A stretch of DNA of 64,000 nt, taken from contig CAJNAR010000180.1 of the NCBI GenBank assembly GCA_905220665.1, forward strand, positions 124,001-188,000. The letters run 5' to 3'. Origin of the DNA: Albugo candida. Lineage: Eukaryota > Oomycota > Peronosporomycetes > Albuginales > Albuginaceae. Made by a program: the position numbers and the translations under genes. The notes below the pieces were generated by a model. It did not search any database, was not told the DNA's origin, and saw only the letters and a program-made list of their open reading frames with translations. Shown here piece after piece: positions 1 through 12,656 of this stretch. Numbering within the stretch: position 1 is the stretch's first letter; every line of letters begins with the position of its first letter.

Positions 1-800
1 CGTACCCGAAGTGGGATGGTTTGAAGCGTTAGTATCGCCCACCGACGCGTTGTGGAAGACAGGGGTGAATACAGTCAAGCGAGCGATGAGAGGCAAAGCA
101 AAAACGTATGGTTCTTGAGCCATTCATGGTATCTCAAGGACGAAAATGATACAATTTCACGCCGAACTCGCGGTTAAGCGACCGATTTACGCGATTTACA
201 CACATTGAAAATCCGAATGAAGCGCCGGCTTTCATCATTTCTGACACAAGTGGTGCATTCCCATCCCACAAGATTTTCGTGGGTGGAGATTTCCCGATAG
301 GCTCGAGATTTGTACATCGCTGTGATAGACATAATAGTGGTCGTTTTTGGACGAAATACGACACTGAACATCCTCCAAGCTCTTTGGCAACGAGCAACGA
401 CGGAATATGGTGTCACATCGGTTGAACATTTGCATGAAAAAGTGCTTCAATTTGATATTTCGCAAGCTTTCGATAGATGAAACCGCAACCAAGTAGAGAC
501 ATTGCAGTCACACGACCACGTGTTCTCTTTAGAGAGAAATATTGCGGGATGTTGCCTCCTTGCAGCGGAACTCGCATGGTGAATATGTACACTAGCATTA
601 GGCGATCCCATCAGACAAGTAAACTCGTTACTCGACGTCGAACCTCGTCATACGACTTTGGAAATGACCGTTGAGTTTTACGAGAAAGCAGGTTAACTTC
701 GTTGCGGCTTGTTGCAAGACACAGCGCTGGACGAACCTTTGGTCTGTGAGAATGTACCCCATCATGGAAATGGCAATTTAGTAGCAATGTCACGCAAACG
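1..800. other. No supported gene
   Basis: Only short overlapping open frames occur here on both strands, none longer than about 90 codons. I see no recognisable motif, splice structure or repeat. Minus-strand frames between about 130 and 490 overlap each other in different phases, which argues against any one of them being real. Confidence 0.5.
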
Positions 801-806
801 CAGCGC

Positions 807-1500
807 ATGTTGAGTTATTGGATCAGTGCAGATGGAGCTGAGGTCCTCGGAAAGGAAGAGCAACACGGCTTTAGGCTCTTGCATGCGCTATACGCAATTC
901 CGTCGTTCCGACTCCTATTGCTGCTTTCGTATCCCTACGACCTGAAGCAATTACACGTCGTGTTGACGCATTTATACTCATCGGAATCCTCCAGATATCA
1001 ACTCGTGGAATCCAGGAAACGGCTCAAGTCAACTGACCTCGACCTTTTGACGCTCGAAATGATTGCGAGTCAACCGCTTGGGTTGTATCCTACCGAAAAT
1101 GATCCGTAGGATTGAATCATTTGCGTTTCTCAACATTTTGGACGCTTTGGAATACGTTTGTACGTAAAATCCATACTTCCATTCGGCTTATTACACAATG
1201 GCGAAAGCATATCGTTATGCACTTTTATTCTCCAGTTCTTTTGTGTTTGAATGCTTCCGACGCATGGACACCAGCACGTCGGCAAAAAGCGCATTGTCGG
1301 ACATATATTTTCAGTATTTCATCCGCACGATGAAAAAGCGATTAGAAAGACATTTTGAAGCGGTTTTAGAGCCTTTCACTTCTCCAGTGCAGCTGCTGGG
1401 GCTAATGAACGCGCTGGATTGGATGGCGTCTTTGTTTAGTAAGAAACGATCTCAATTCGTTGCTGTGTGGTTTACAGAATCCATCGATCACTACGTTTGA
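807..1500 (+). pseudogene. Decayed unrecognised gene, helical protein
   Basis: Two open stretches in different frames, 807-1109 and 1198-1500, look like parts of one former gene. Both are rich in Leu, Arg and aromatic residues. The second (100 codons) reads as amphipathic helices, for example the segment RTMKKRLERHFEAVLEP. Between them the reading frame must shift and a stop intervenes. No family is recognised. A large helical trafficking or scaffold protein is possible but only a guess. No signal peptide or membrane segment is evident. Confidence 0.25.
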
Positions 1501-2369
1501 CGGACTCCATCAGCGCCAAACAAAGTACGACGGGTATCGACTTCGGTATTTTTCGTTTCACCTTTATCTTTTATAGTAGCTCGATGCGTACGGAAGACTA
1601 AATGAGCTGGCAATGTGGATGTCTGAGTGTAAGGAACAGCACGCTGTGGTCGGATCCATGCTAGAAAACGTCGCACACACTCGAGCTGATGTGTTGAAGA
1701 AGCGATTTGAACGATAGTCATGCGACTTCGATCGGAATAAGGTGCTTAGTAAAATAAAGCTTGACACCATATTTTAGTTCAAGTATTATTGTAATATGGC
1801 AAACTATCGCATGCAAGTGAATTCTATACACGGAGAACGTCATCATCTTTCGTCTTGAATTCCCAGTATGACTTCTCTTTAATTACGTCGGATTTGGGGT
1901 TTTCTTGAACTCGATATGGCGTATCATCATCCGCATTGTGACATATATGCGGCAGCATCAGAAAGTAAAGTGTATGGTGTGAAGCTCCGTCAAGGTTAAT
2001 TTGTCATCTTTCCCAGAAGCAAGTTTTGGAGCAAGTGTGATTGGAATGAATCCCGTACAATAATTGGTTGGAGGCAGATGTGAAGATGGTGAAGTTGACT
2101 GTCGCAGAGTTTTATTCACAACCATCAAGAAAAATGCAGAAATAAAAAATGTTTGTAAAACATGGCTCTTGCGTTATCTTGGTCGCAAGCGAACATGAGC
2201 ATGTCATAGCAGTTTATATTTCAATTTTGAGAGTTTCCCCGTAGTGCTGCTCGTCTTTGGACTCTACAAAGGAGGAATCACAATGGTAAAGTCAGACAAC
2301 ATTTTACGATCAACTTGAATCGAACGAGGTCTTGAACATATTCGGTGCATTCACTGATTCTATCGATTT
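1501..2369. other. No supported gene
   Basis: AT-rich sequence with many stops in all frames. Minus-strand frames of about 70 codons at 1491-1770 overlap in different phases and show no motif. Confidence 0.45.
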
Positions 2370-2372
2370 GAT

Positions 2373-2714
2373 TTGATCGTACCTGATGGAAGAGAGAAAC
2401 ATTCTCATATCCAACGTGCACCATCTGTGAAGACGAGAGCGATTCATGATGCCGTGTTTCATACTAGAAGATGGAAAAGGAACCAGTTCGAAAGCAAGAG
2501 ATGTCGCCTGACGAAGATGTACTGGACGCAAAAGCCATATTGGAAGATAGTAAGAACAGCTGTACTCGACAAAATGTATCGTCAAAAGCTTTCTCGTCAA
2601 ATAGCAGAATCATCTCAGCAGAAATTGTACAAGCAATTTAGAGACTGTAATGGCGATTTCGAGAATATAAAGATCATGATTGAATGTGTCTTACCCAATC
2701 CAAAATGTCTATGA
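2373..2714 (+). pseudogene. Unrecognised coding remnant, basic
   Basis: An open frame of 113 codons encodes a Lys/Arg/Gln-rich, probably helical peptide (for example KMYRQKLSRQIAESSQQKLY). In the +1 frame the same bases encode a plausible acidic stretch beginning MEKEPVRKQEMSPDEDVLDA, so the true frame is uncertain. No domain is recognised and no clear start context or intron is seen. Confidence 0.2.
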
Positions 2715-3178
2715 GGCTATGAAGCAACTCCGTTTCGATTCTCACGTTCTCTCATCTCGAAATTGACGCGACTAGCGGGATGCCCAGACAGTTGTCCACA
2801 GTCAAAAAGCTGGATTTAGGGAAATGAAATGAATGGTCTGAAAGAATAATTCAGTGCATATCATATCATCTATGAGTTGATATTGCAGCAAAACTAGCGT
2901 AAATTGTTGTGGCGATCGAACCCTAGAATACGAAACAGATGGTACAGCTGCTAGCCATTGCGTGTAAGACTGGAAATCTCAATGTCTCCCTCCAGCAACT
3001 TCTTTCCGGTGATCACGACAATAAATATAAAAGTACTGGAATTGTGATAAGCTTCAAAAGCTGCCGCGTTGGTCTTGAAGCAAGGTACAACTAATCGCGA
3101 GGTGAGAGATTTGATTCGGAACAAAAGAGTGGAGCATCCTTAAAAGCAGAAATCGGGAAATTTAATGGACCTACCGCA

Positions 3179-3529
3179 GTGATTGCTTTGGAATGGGCGA
3201 TAAAGATTCATATAAAGAGGCGGCATTGTTCTTCAAACCAAAAAAAAAGAATCTTTCTCCAAATGACAACAGCTACTGGCTCTGTACCGCTTCAATATTC
3301 TCACCGAACTACGTCTTTTTTCGAAGGGGAAGAGAGTTATGCTGAAGTTGGTCGGCTGGCAGCACAAGATTCCAAACTGCACAGGTCGTTGGATATTATG
3401 AAAGAGGGTAACAATGCTGGTAGCGATAAAGATAACGTAAATATCGACAACAATGACAATAGAATATCTCTTGTGCACTGGCTGCTGCGAACTCAGGAAT
3501 TCATGGAAAATTGGTGCAAGAAAACTTGA
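3179..3529 (+). CDS. Hypothetical open frame, 116 codons
   Basis: One uninterrupted frame of 116 codons. The first 30 residues are basic and the remainder is hydrophilic, with an Asn/Asp-rich low-complexity stretch (NVNIDNNDNR) near residue 90. The opposite strand is also open for 127 codons, encoding a hydrophobic, Phe-rich peptide, so strand choice is uncertain. The plus-strand product has the more protein-like composition. No family recognised. Confidence 0.2.
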   Translation: MIALEWAIKIHIKRRHCSSNQKKRIFLQMTTATGSVPLQYSHRTTSFFEGEESYAEVGRLAAQDSKLHRSLDIMKEGNNAGSDKDNVNIDNNDNRISLVHWLLRTQEFMENWCKKT

Positions 3530-3688
3530 GAGGTCGGGTGGAACGAGTATGCGAATAAAATGCCAATGGAGTGACTGAAAGGCGTCGACATTGAGAGAAT
3601 ATGACAAGCGAAACATCCGCTCGGAAACTGTATGAAGTCGGCAAACGAGGATCTCGACAGGCTGAAGGGCAGATTCAAGGGTAAAGGA

Positions 3689-3943
3689 TCAAGAACCAGA
3701 TGCTGAAGGCAGTCCTGGTTCTACCGTAACTTTAAGAATTAAACTAGGACTATACATTCCATCATCCCCAGTATCACGCAAAATTGGCTTTCTCGGCGGC
3801 TCGAGCATATGAACACGATATGGTATTCGTTCTCCTTCATTCAACAATGAAATCTCTACTAATATCTCATGCTGAAAGCATCCGCTTCCTTCTGTGTTCT
3901 CACCGAAATCAGTTTCGTTACTACCTAACCCGAGAGGATCCAA
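3689..3943 (-). pseudogene. Unrecognised coding remnant, minus strand
   Basis: 84 codons encode a balanced, protein-like sequence with beta-type character (HEILVEISLLNEGERIPYRV, then a Pro-rich turn LEPPRKP and LILKVTVEPGLP). It may belong to the same former gene as the minus-strand frame at 3233-3616. No family recognised. Confidence 0.2.
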
Positions 3944-4173
3944 AGCCCCAGAAGACGTGTGTCTTGACAGATTGGTACTAAGTCAAGTTTATTTTCCCAA
4001 TATTGCAAAATTATAAGAATGATGGCCACAGACACACTCGTCTTTTTCCTACCTCTTCGGCTGAGTCTTAATATTATACTCTCACGCGCAGGTTCCGATA
4101 CCATAAAGTATGGGAGAAAATTGAAAGATGGATTTGTGGAGCTTGAGGTCGATCTTTAGATTGGTGCAAAGAG

Positions 4174-4589
4174 ATGGATTCACGCACTCGAAAAGGCGTT
4201 CGTCTTGTCGGAAAAGTCATGCTTGATCAAGAAATATTAAAACAATGCCACCGATATCGCATCGATGCAAGTATCCATGCCACAAACTCTCAAATCCGAT
4301 TAGAGCGTTACTTTCTAGTTCAATTAAATGCTGATGACGCAAATTCAGAAGATAGATGGTGGCTTGCTGGTGTGGATGGACTAAAATCACGCAAGAGTGT
4401 CCCTATTATGATATGTGTAGCTTCATCCGTGCACGGACAGATAGCAAACATGATGAATGCTGTGATTTTCTGTTACAGTCAGCGCCATTTTGTGTTTTCC
4501 GACGCATACGCAATCACCCAGAACATGTAACTTGCTCGTCTTTTCTCTTGCTGCCGCTGCTGCGATCAACATACCATGTCTCCCGTTAG
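4174..4589 (+). pseudogene. Frameshifted unrecognised remnant with Cys-rich segment
   Basis: A 118-codon frame (4174-4530) and an overlapping +1 frame (4356-4589) appear to be two halves of one former coding region. The second half contains closely spaced cysteines (ECPYYDMC, then DECC, then FCVF) and could be a remnant of a small metal-binding or disulfide module. The crossover would lie near 4350-4380, where both frames read WxxG-like sequence. Function unknown. Confidence 0.2.
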
Positions 4590-4599
4590 AGCCGTCACG

Positions 4600-5090
4600 T
4601 GGAGTTATAATTCTCAGTCTTAGAACTGTTTCAGATCATCTAAGGTTCCTCAAAAGCAGTACACCGACTTCTTTTGGATACCAAACGGTATTCGATAAGA
4701 TCTAGCTTCGGCATACATGAAGGTTATGCAGGAAGTTGGATGATCTAGCTGATGTTTGATGCTGTTTAGATCACACAAAACCATCTTATTTGTGGTCACT
4801 ATGGAGAAACCCACGAGATATGGTCCTGATGCAATATTAGGGATTCAAAATGTTTCCGTAATGCACACAAGTATCATGCATTTTGAATGTCGAATTCTAA
4901 AGCTACTACCGCTTCGGCAAATCAAGAGTTTCGCAACCACACTTGCTACTCATTCAACGCTTTTGATCACAAAGATCATTCATTGAAACGTTTCCGGTGC
5001 CGGTAACCTTTGTATGCTTTTCTAATTTCTTTTCGCAAAAGTAAACGGTTTCCCAAATGAGTCAGCGCTTTCGAAACTACTGTACGACGT
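4600..5090. other. No supported gene
   Basis: Short open frames only. The 76-codon plus-strand frame at 4756-4986 has no recognisable feature. Some of this could be 5' flank of the small gene that follows. Confidence 0.4.
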
Positions 5091-5407
5091 ATGAAGGAGG
5101 TGATTTATTGTAACAAGGAGGATGCAGAAATGAAAAAAATTCCTGGCTTGGAAGATAAAAATGGCATGAATGACTGGGTGACTCATTCATCAGAATTTAG
5201 GTCTAATCTTCACCCGACCAGGTGAGTCTAGAAACAAGGCTCTTGATGTTGACATTAGAATTCTTTCGTAGCGATGCGCTGGGTGCTACATGTGCAATTG
5301 CGATCTCACTAAAACGTAGCATAGAGCTCATTCTGTTACACCAAATGAAACAATTGATAAATCCTATCACAGAATCACTTAAATGCATATTTTCCAAGCA
5401 AGAATGA
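5091..5407 (+). CDS. Small spliced hypothetical gene, 88 residues
   Basis: Exon 1 (5091-5221) opens at an ATG with an in-frame TGA upstream at 5058. It is followed by an intron that starts GTGAGT at 5222 and ends in TAG at 5271 (50 nt). Exon 2 (5272-5407) continues in frame to a TGA stop. The spliced product is 88 residues: a hydrophilic N-terminal half (KKIPGLEDKNGMNDW) and a C-terminal half that reads as an amphipathic helix (ISLKRSIELILLHQMKQLI). The intron matches the short introns elsewhere in the window, and removing it extends the frame on both sides. No family is recognised. It could be the surviving end of a larger gene, and a second ATG at 5130 is an alternative start. Confidence 0.35.
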
Positions 5408-5409
5408 AT

Positions 5410-8220
5410 AGCGTGTGCGAAACTTGGAAAAGCCACTTTTCTGGTGGTGCTGTACAAAAGATGTTACCAGGGGATTGATATCATTTCGGCCTGTAAGCTG
5501 ACATATCAATGGAAGCATGAGCTTCAGAAACGTCACCACAAAATGAACGCATATAAATAGGAAGCGATAAACCTTCTTCAGCGGATATCTTGTAATCTTC
5601 TGATCCTCTTCCGTCCAGAATATGATCCACTTCTTTGACAAAAACAGACAGAATTGACATTCACGTCAGTTATAAGATGGTTTGTCAACATCGACCGTAC
5701 ATACTCATATCTTTATTATACCTGGCATCACAACACAAGCATGAAGCTTTTTCTAGGCTTGAGGGATCGTCTACGTCTCATCGTTGAGTTATCGAAATGA
5801 CAATCAAATCCGGCTGGATCGATTTCTTCACGCTTGAGAGCGACTAAAAGTCCATCCAAATGCTTCAAAATTTCTTCCATCGACCAACAGATTGTCATAA
5901 TGTAATATTGAGATTTATAAACAGTCGCTGCCGTCCAGTGCCACGATGTCTGGGTTGATTACTAGTTGAAATTGCTAATTCCCTACTTCTTGGCCTAGTA
6001 CTTTTTCCCATAATATGGACAGAAGCTCCTGGTATCGGTCATGACCACTATACGACGACAGTAAATCGGACAGGGCTCATCCATATCACATCCCTACCAT
6101 CACATTTGTTACAAGTCAATTTGATTTGCTGGACTATTTCTTACCTTACGTGAAATTGGCTGATTATAAATCTTTGTACATTTGCAAGCTGTATATTTAT
6201 GTACGTCTTCGTCGTGAGCACTTCTGTTCCACAACAATGGTTTCAAAGTGTCTCACGACGACCGGAAATTTGTATTGCTTTGCCAATGTGAATGTCTTCG
6301 AGTGAAACGCGGAGAGGAATATCCGGTGTCAGGAGCACACGAACTCTCATCGCTGCGTCTTGGTCGTCTTCTGCTGATATTGCAAGAAGATATCAAATAG
6401 ATCTTAAGCCACTTGCATCTGCTCCCCACGAAGCCTTTCTTCGCCGTTATGGCTCCAGCTTCTGACATACGGGCGCTATATTTAACGCAATGTAGCAGCC
6501 GATTCTAAAACATTTGACAGCGAAAGGAAACGTTCGAATGCCATAAAGTTTGCCAGCCGTTTGATGATGTGTATTTGGTTTTGTCGAGTCTCTTCTTCAC
6601 GGACTAAATGATCCATTTTCAAACGTATCTCATTGCAGCGATCGCGCGGTAACATGTTTGTATGTTGCTATGGGGAAATGGATAGACTTTGGCAATTGAG
6701 AATATGTGTTGCTTTTATATAAAGCGTACCGCTCTAATATTGTCGCAATATGTTTCTTACAAGCGCTCGACAATCTCATTTAACGTCATGCTGCTGAAGT
6801 TAAAATTAATTTTATGAATGTATGCAATGATTTTCAACACTGCAGGTGATATAAGTTGTAGTATTTGTGAATGCTCGTAATCAAGAAGTGGTTATCACAA
6901 GAACTAGGCTAAGTATGCAAACATAAGGTGAATAGAATGTTGAGAGCGTTATTACCTACGTAAAGCTTGATATTAGATTAGAGAACGAAGAAAGTTTTGA
7001 CATTATGATTGAATGCAATGATATTCGACTTTGCAGATAATATAAGTTGCAGTACTCACCAAAAGAATGACTGGTAGTAACGGATTGATTCGCACAAAAG
7101 TGAAATACTTGTAGAAAACGAGTATATTATTCACCGATTGCGGACGTCTGACATTCATTCTGAGAATTGAACGTCAGACCTCATCAATATATTAAAAAGA
7201 GAAAGATAGGAAGGCAGCTAATATCAGTAAGAAATGTTGTAAAAAGGTTCGACATGCTAACTTACATCAAGAGGTCTGCATTCGACCGTCTTTATGACAT
7301 TGTCGAATAGGCTGATTACTTCTCTACGAACTTTTGTTGATCCTCTACATTAGGCCAAAATAGATAGCTCCGCAGCTGAGCAAATATCTATAGAAGGTGG
7401 CATTCCGCAGATAGTGCCGTTTCGGAGTAGTCTCTCTAAAGATGTGCCCATTACAGCATGGAGCAGAGAATATAGTGAAGGTTACCTCTTCGCTTAGAAT
7501 ACTTGTATATAACCGCGTATAATCATACCAAACTTCAAAACTTTTAGTAATGCAATATCTTTCAAGGAATACATTTGTTCCAAAATGTCATGTGACGGTA
7601 TCCAAGAGCAGTTGGATGTGTCAAATTTTGATGATGTGCATGCCATGATCACCATCTCCTTCACAATCTATATCATCGGCATGTACACCCTCATTAGATT
7701 GATATATCCATATCAAAACAAACTTTGCAGGGGTTGATCAGCGTTCGACCGCTGATAACGTCTTGCTAGACATATTTCATCTTAGAGGAGCTTTGGCCAT
7801 CTCGTGAAATTTTGGTTACCAAAAATTATGAAAAGACCAATACTTATATGAGTACCATGCGCCAGTCAATCCACACTCATAGGCTATGTAGCTTCTTGTA
7901 GGGCTTGAAGGCTTTGCAATGTGAATGAAAAATATAATGCACGTCTCTACTCATGTCTATATTATCTGTTTCGGATAAGAGACTCAAAAATCACGAATAC
8001 GATGAAACAAACGCAGAGATCATGCAAAATATATTTTGGCAGCAATGGTAGTTAGAATATAAAAAGAAGTATTCGGTCATGCAGCGTTTATATCGAAATA
8101 TTGTCTCGAACTCACTGAAGAGCGTGCTGGGGCACTAGGTGGACAAATACACAATCATTGTTGGTGCGATATTGGGAAACACATCAAATGACGAGTACGC
8201 AAACGTGAAAGAAATTCAAG
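5410..8220. other. No supported gene; AT-rich with a short direct repeat
   Basis: About 2.8 kb with many stops in every frame. A minus-strand frame of 71 codons (6253-6468) is Ser/Arg-rich and unrecognised. A direct repeat of about 55 bp occurs at 6810-6865 and 7001-7057, 191 bp apart, and a short hairpin (GTCTGAC...GTCAGAC) lies at about 7145-7179. Confidence 0.45.
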
Positions 8221-8223
8221 ACA

Positions 8224-8436
8224 ATGGTCAAAGTGAATCAAAAGCATGGTCGGGGCATAACTATTTACGTGGATGCACCAAGTATAGGCTTTATTGCTTC
8301 ATTCCTTGATTCCAAGTTGAGGTGGAACTTTTCGTATTTAATTATGGAAAATGAATTGATGTCAGTGAACACAAACTTGGGCTTTTATACGCAGTTATCG
8401 GGTAAGCTCTGTGGCGTGAGAAAGATAGGGAGGTGA
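8224..8436 (+). CDS. Weak hypothetical open frame, 70 codons
   Basis: An open frame of 70 codons. A different frame just upstream (about 8140-8250) also reads as protein-like (YTIIVGAILGNTSNDEYANV), so the region may be a frameshifted remnant of a longer gene. No domain recognised. Confidence 0.12.
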   Translation: MVKVNQKHGRGITIYVDAPSIGFIASFLDSKLRWNFSYLIMENELMSVNTNLGFYTQLSGKLCGVRKIGR

Positions 8437-8439
8437 TCA

Positions 8440-9500
8440 CTCCTCATTTAACCCACTTTTTCCAAAGCTGCTGGAAATGATCGTGCAATATTACAATATC
8501 GTGGGTCTCGGAGTTTGTGGGTTCGACTTCTTACGCGTTCTTGTATGGATACAGATGCACATCTACGAAGTGCATATTTTTTAATGGTCACTTTCGCTTT
8601 CTCCACAAACAGCACTTGCCGCTATTTGCATTCGTTCTAGTTACATTCTGAGCGATAAATCTGCTTTGATATTCGAGACAATATGCATATGATGAAGCCG
8701 TGGATGAATTGTATTCGTGTATAAGTGTTACAAAGGCGCAAAATGATTGATAACTGTGTGTACTGTGGTCAAGCAAAATTTCGCATTCCATATGGCAAAC
8801 ATGCTTGTGGCATACATCCTCCATGCAGTCGAAAGACTGGAAAACTAACATGTCATTGTTTCTACAGATATGGAATGATCTGATGACTCTTCGACCTAAT
8901 TTCGAGATTTCGCATATTCGAACCGAATCAATTTGGCTCACCAACCTGTCAAACGCTCGTACCGGTGCAATTTCTTGAATTGGATGAATACTTTGATGTA
9001 CTAATGTGATCGAAATCCGAGTTAGCGTGAGTAACCGTGAACGGCTAAATAAAGACCTGTGATATTATTCCAGTATTCAAGCGCTCGAAACTGAATCCTT
9101 GTGTGCTATATCCTCACAATAGTCGCTCGAAGATCCGAGCGATTTCACTTGGAATAGTAATCGTTTTGGTGAAGAAACCAAAACTTCCTCTTGGATGCCA
9201 CTAATAACAGAGTCTTCTTCTGTAGCATACTGAGTCCAAACGGGTCACCTTCTATACGGCGTGGAAATACGAGTTAGCGGTAGTTGCCGGTGATAACTTA
9301 CATGTCACACATTTTGACGTACCGAGTAAAGTTATTTCAGAGTGACGGAAGCTGTACGTGTCGTAGAAAAACCTAATCCAAGGATAAATACTTGCGCATC
9401 TTTCGAAAGCACAACGGGTTAACTCACTAAATTATGGGAATTTGTGTGGGTGTTTAATGGCAAATGCGATAGAATTTGGAATAAGCTAAAGTTCAGCAAT
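8440..9500. other. No supported gene
   Basis: A minus-strand frame of 118 codons (8588-8944) is Cys- and His-containing but has no recognisable spacing or domain. Nothing else stands out. Confidence 0.4.
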
Positions 9501-9619
9501 CTTTAATCCTCGACACGTTTGATAAAAGTAAACGTTTCAATTTGTAGAGGAAACGATGACAAGTCACAACCGAAAAAGAATCTACGCTCAGCACAGTCAA
9601 ATATATCACATCTAGAGGA

Positions 9620-10080
9620 TAGTCAAGACAATGACGATGCGTAGGACAGCAATTGCGGGAATAGATATAATCAAGACGTGATAAGAAATCGCATTAAAGC
9701 GGTCAACTCGGGAAGATACAACTGAATTGGCGAAATAATAAGAAGAGCGAAAATCTGAATGCATCGGAAACCTAATGGATCTGGATTCCGAGAGCGTTGA
9801 TGCTAAAGAAAGAATTCGGTCTGATGACGCTCAGCTGGCATGGGAATAATCGAGGAGAGCAAACACACCATACAAGCATTAGACATTTAACGAAATCCGA
9901 TTGCCCAAAAATTTCGGAAGAGTCCTCGATGAGAGCTATCTTTGATTGAGCATCACGTGAACGATGTCGAAGAAGAATGGTGAAGGGGAAGAAGAATAGA
10001 GCCAGCGAGATAGTGGCGATGCACATTTGTCGTACCACTGCTACGTCTATTGTGCATATTGAGAAAAAGCATGTTTATGA
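9620..10080 (+). pseudogene. Stop-riddled unrecognised coding remnant
   Basis: The plus strand from about 9750 reads as a hydrophilic protein in one frame (NLMDLDSESVDAKERIRSDD and later RMVKGKKNRASEIVAMHI) but is interrupted by several stops. The opposite strand has an 88-codon frame (9772-10038) whose N-terminus resembles a membrane anchor (ATISLALFFFPFTILL). I prefer the plus strand because several of its stretches have protein-like composition. Neither reading is secure. Confidence 0.2.
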
Positions 10081-12650
10081 CAGAAACCTATCTTAATTTA
10101 TACATCAATTTCTTATCTAATATTTTCCTTCCTTGTTTTATGATGTAACAATCTGTTCTTTCAATTTTATTTAGATCACCTGCCTTCTTACATACGAAAC
10201 ATTATTTTCCTTCATTGTTGGATATGATTCCAAATATCTTTTTCACCTGTCCGTTTTCTGATATGATACGTAGGTTGATATATACTAATCATCATACGCT
10301 TCTCTACATTGCTATATGAACCAGTTGGTTTATGTATAATCACTTAACCACTAGAGCTTATATTCCCTGCAATGCTGCATATAACTGCTTAAGCTCATAA
10401 GGTTTACACCACCATGACCTGTTTGAATACTAATTCTTGCTTGCTTTGTACGATTACCTCCAGAATATATGTTCCCTCAATGTTGTATAAGCTGCAATAT
10501 CACAACCACTACGCCGTTGTTGTGTAAAACTCTCTTGAGTACCATATCTCTGTCGCTGTCATTGTCTCGACCCGAATTGGTACCATTTTTGTGTGAAGTT
10601 TTGGCAGTGGAGTTTGAATAAAAATTCTGTAGAATTCAACAACAACATGGTCGATCAAGACAACCGGTGATTATGGACCCAGTCACTCTCGTCGTCATTA
10701 CTATGCATGTGCAGAAATGGAGAAAATGGATTCGACAGGGCTCAGCGAAAGTCGTTCTGGCAGGAATAAACAAATATAGCGATCCAGTGAACATGTGTCA
10801 ATCAAATGGGCTTCCAAAGGTTACAATGAAAGCATCATTGTGATAACTTTCTTCACAAATCGACAACATTACGACAAAGCTAATTGTGCAACCATGTACC
10901 AATGCTTCATCATTCACATTTCCTACGGTAATTTTTCGATCGGCAATGGAGTCCAACCAAGTAGGTTGCACAAACGTTTAAGGAAGCGTATCCGTTCCAA
11001 AAAATCTTGTGAAGACTAGTGTCAGAAACAGTCCCACATTGACGCACAGGTGAAGTAAAGTAGGAAGAAAATATCGTCTCTAACAGAAGTGAGAGTATTC
11101 GCCACACTCTTAGATTTCAAGCTAACTCTGCCAAATACACGCTCAAACCGGTAATTATAAGACCGGAAGTGCTAAAATTCATGGTCGAGCGAAAAGATAA
11201 GATAAATTTGGCCAGCGTATTGGGGCAAAGTCGCGACCTTTGCAAGCACGATAATGTAGCCGGTTTCTCTCAACGACTAGGACCATCCAAAAGCATGCAT
11301 GAAAGCAAGTGATCTAGCAATAATCGACATCACCGCTAATGGATCAAAAAGCATGATACATTCGAACATCCAATCACACGAGTCTTTTTGCAATTGTAAG
11401 AGCACGCAATGTAAAGAAACAACTCACCCTGTTTTTCCGTAGTAATTATATGCCTCGATGGCCCCAGTAAACGATGCAAACACGACAGCCGCCGATGTTC
11501 TCCTCTGAAGGAAACTCCCCACATTATTCTCAGAGACTATACGCCGAATTGATATCTGAATATGATCATTGATAAACACTTTCATGATGGAACGCGTTCT
11601 TCAAAAATTCGTTTGCGGTCTTCCTTCAAAATGCAAACCCAGACATTCTACATCGAATATAAATATTTTGCTGAAACGATTGGAGAGTTCCACTGACTTG
11701 ATCACAACTCAATTGATTTGAATATACTTTGCGTGATGCTCCTTTCAAGCTTCCAAAAGATCGACTTGCCAATGCGACACCGACATCAAATGACGGCGTT
11801 AGAATATGACGATGCATTTGTTCGCAAGTGTGAAAAGTTTCCCTGGCACAGAATAGGGTTGATGACAACTGGATTCGACTTGAAAAAAGCCAGCAAGAGA
11901 CCGAGGGTGATAACAAGGAACAATCCCGAGATTATATACCGCACGGAAAACGCCTGGAATCGAAGTGGTGATCGCTTTTTACCATCATCCACATCATTAT
12001 TAGACACCAAACTATGTTTAAGAAAAGCGTTTGTACTGAGCCCACGACGTTCATAAAGCAACAAGCCTGTACTGTTTTTGGGATGTTGGAACTGCCTGTG
12101 AAAGAGATAGCTATTTGACGCAAGGGGATTGCTGTAATTGGTGGTATGTGTAAAAGCACCACGAAAAACGCCTTAGACCGGGCGATACGATAAGGTCATA
12201 GAAGGATGAAAGCTTGCATGATGAAATTATGAAAAAAGAGAAACTATCTTATTGGACAAGAAAGACTGTTGATGCACAGTCTTCTTTAAATGTGATTGGT
12301 TCAAAATAGGGTACTTGCACTTTAATTCAAATGCTCGCGTGGATGTTTTTGAAAAGGATCACGAAGACCGTTTTTATTAGGTCGCAACATATCTGTTGTG
12401 AGTTTAAGGCCTGTGATAGGCCCGACGGGTCCGTGTTTATTGATGTGTAACTCGATTTGACTACGTTCATATTTGAAACCGATACAACCGTTCAGCCAAC
12501 CATGGAAAACGACATGAACCACGTACGAAATCCCACTTGGTGTGATTACTGAAATATGCATGATTTTGGAGCTAAATGGACAGTGAGATGATCTGCAATG
12601 TCACCTGGATGGAATGTACCTCATGCGCAATCGCCATGTCCTTCACATGA
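10080..12650. other. No supported gene
   Basis: AT-rich, especially 10080-10620. Overlapping frames of 60-112 codons at 10795-12160 lie on both strands without motif or splice support. The longest (11718-12056, plus) is fully overlapped by a 92-codon minus frame. Confidence 0.4.
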
Positions 12651-12656
12651 GTGGGT

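Noticed and set aside
8495..8545. tRNA-like GTGGGTTCGAC segment
   Set aside because: The flanking bases do not form a T-arm stem or an acceptor stem, and no anticodon arm could be placed.
9772..10038. Secreted effector candidate on the minus strand (hydrophobic N-terminus)
   Set aside because: No cleavage site, RxLR, CHxC or crinkler motif, and the opposite strand reads more like decayed coding sequence.
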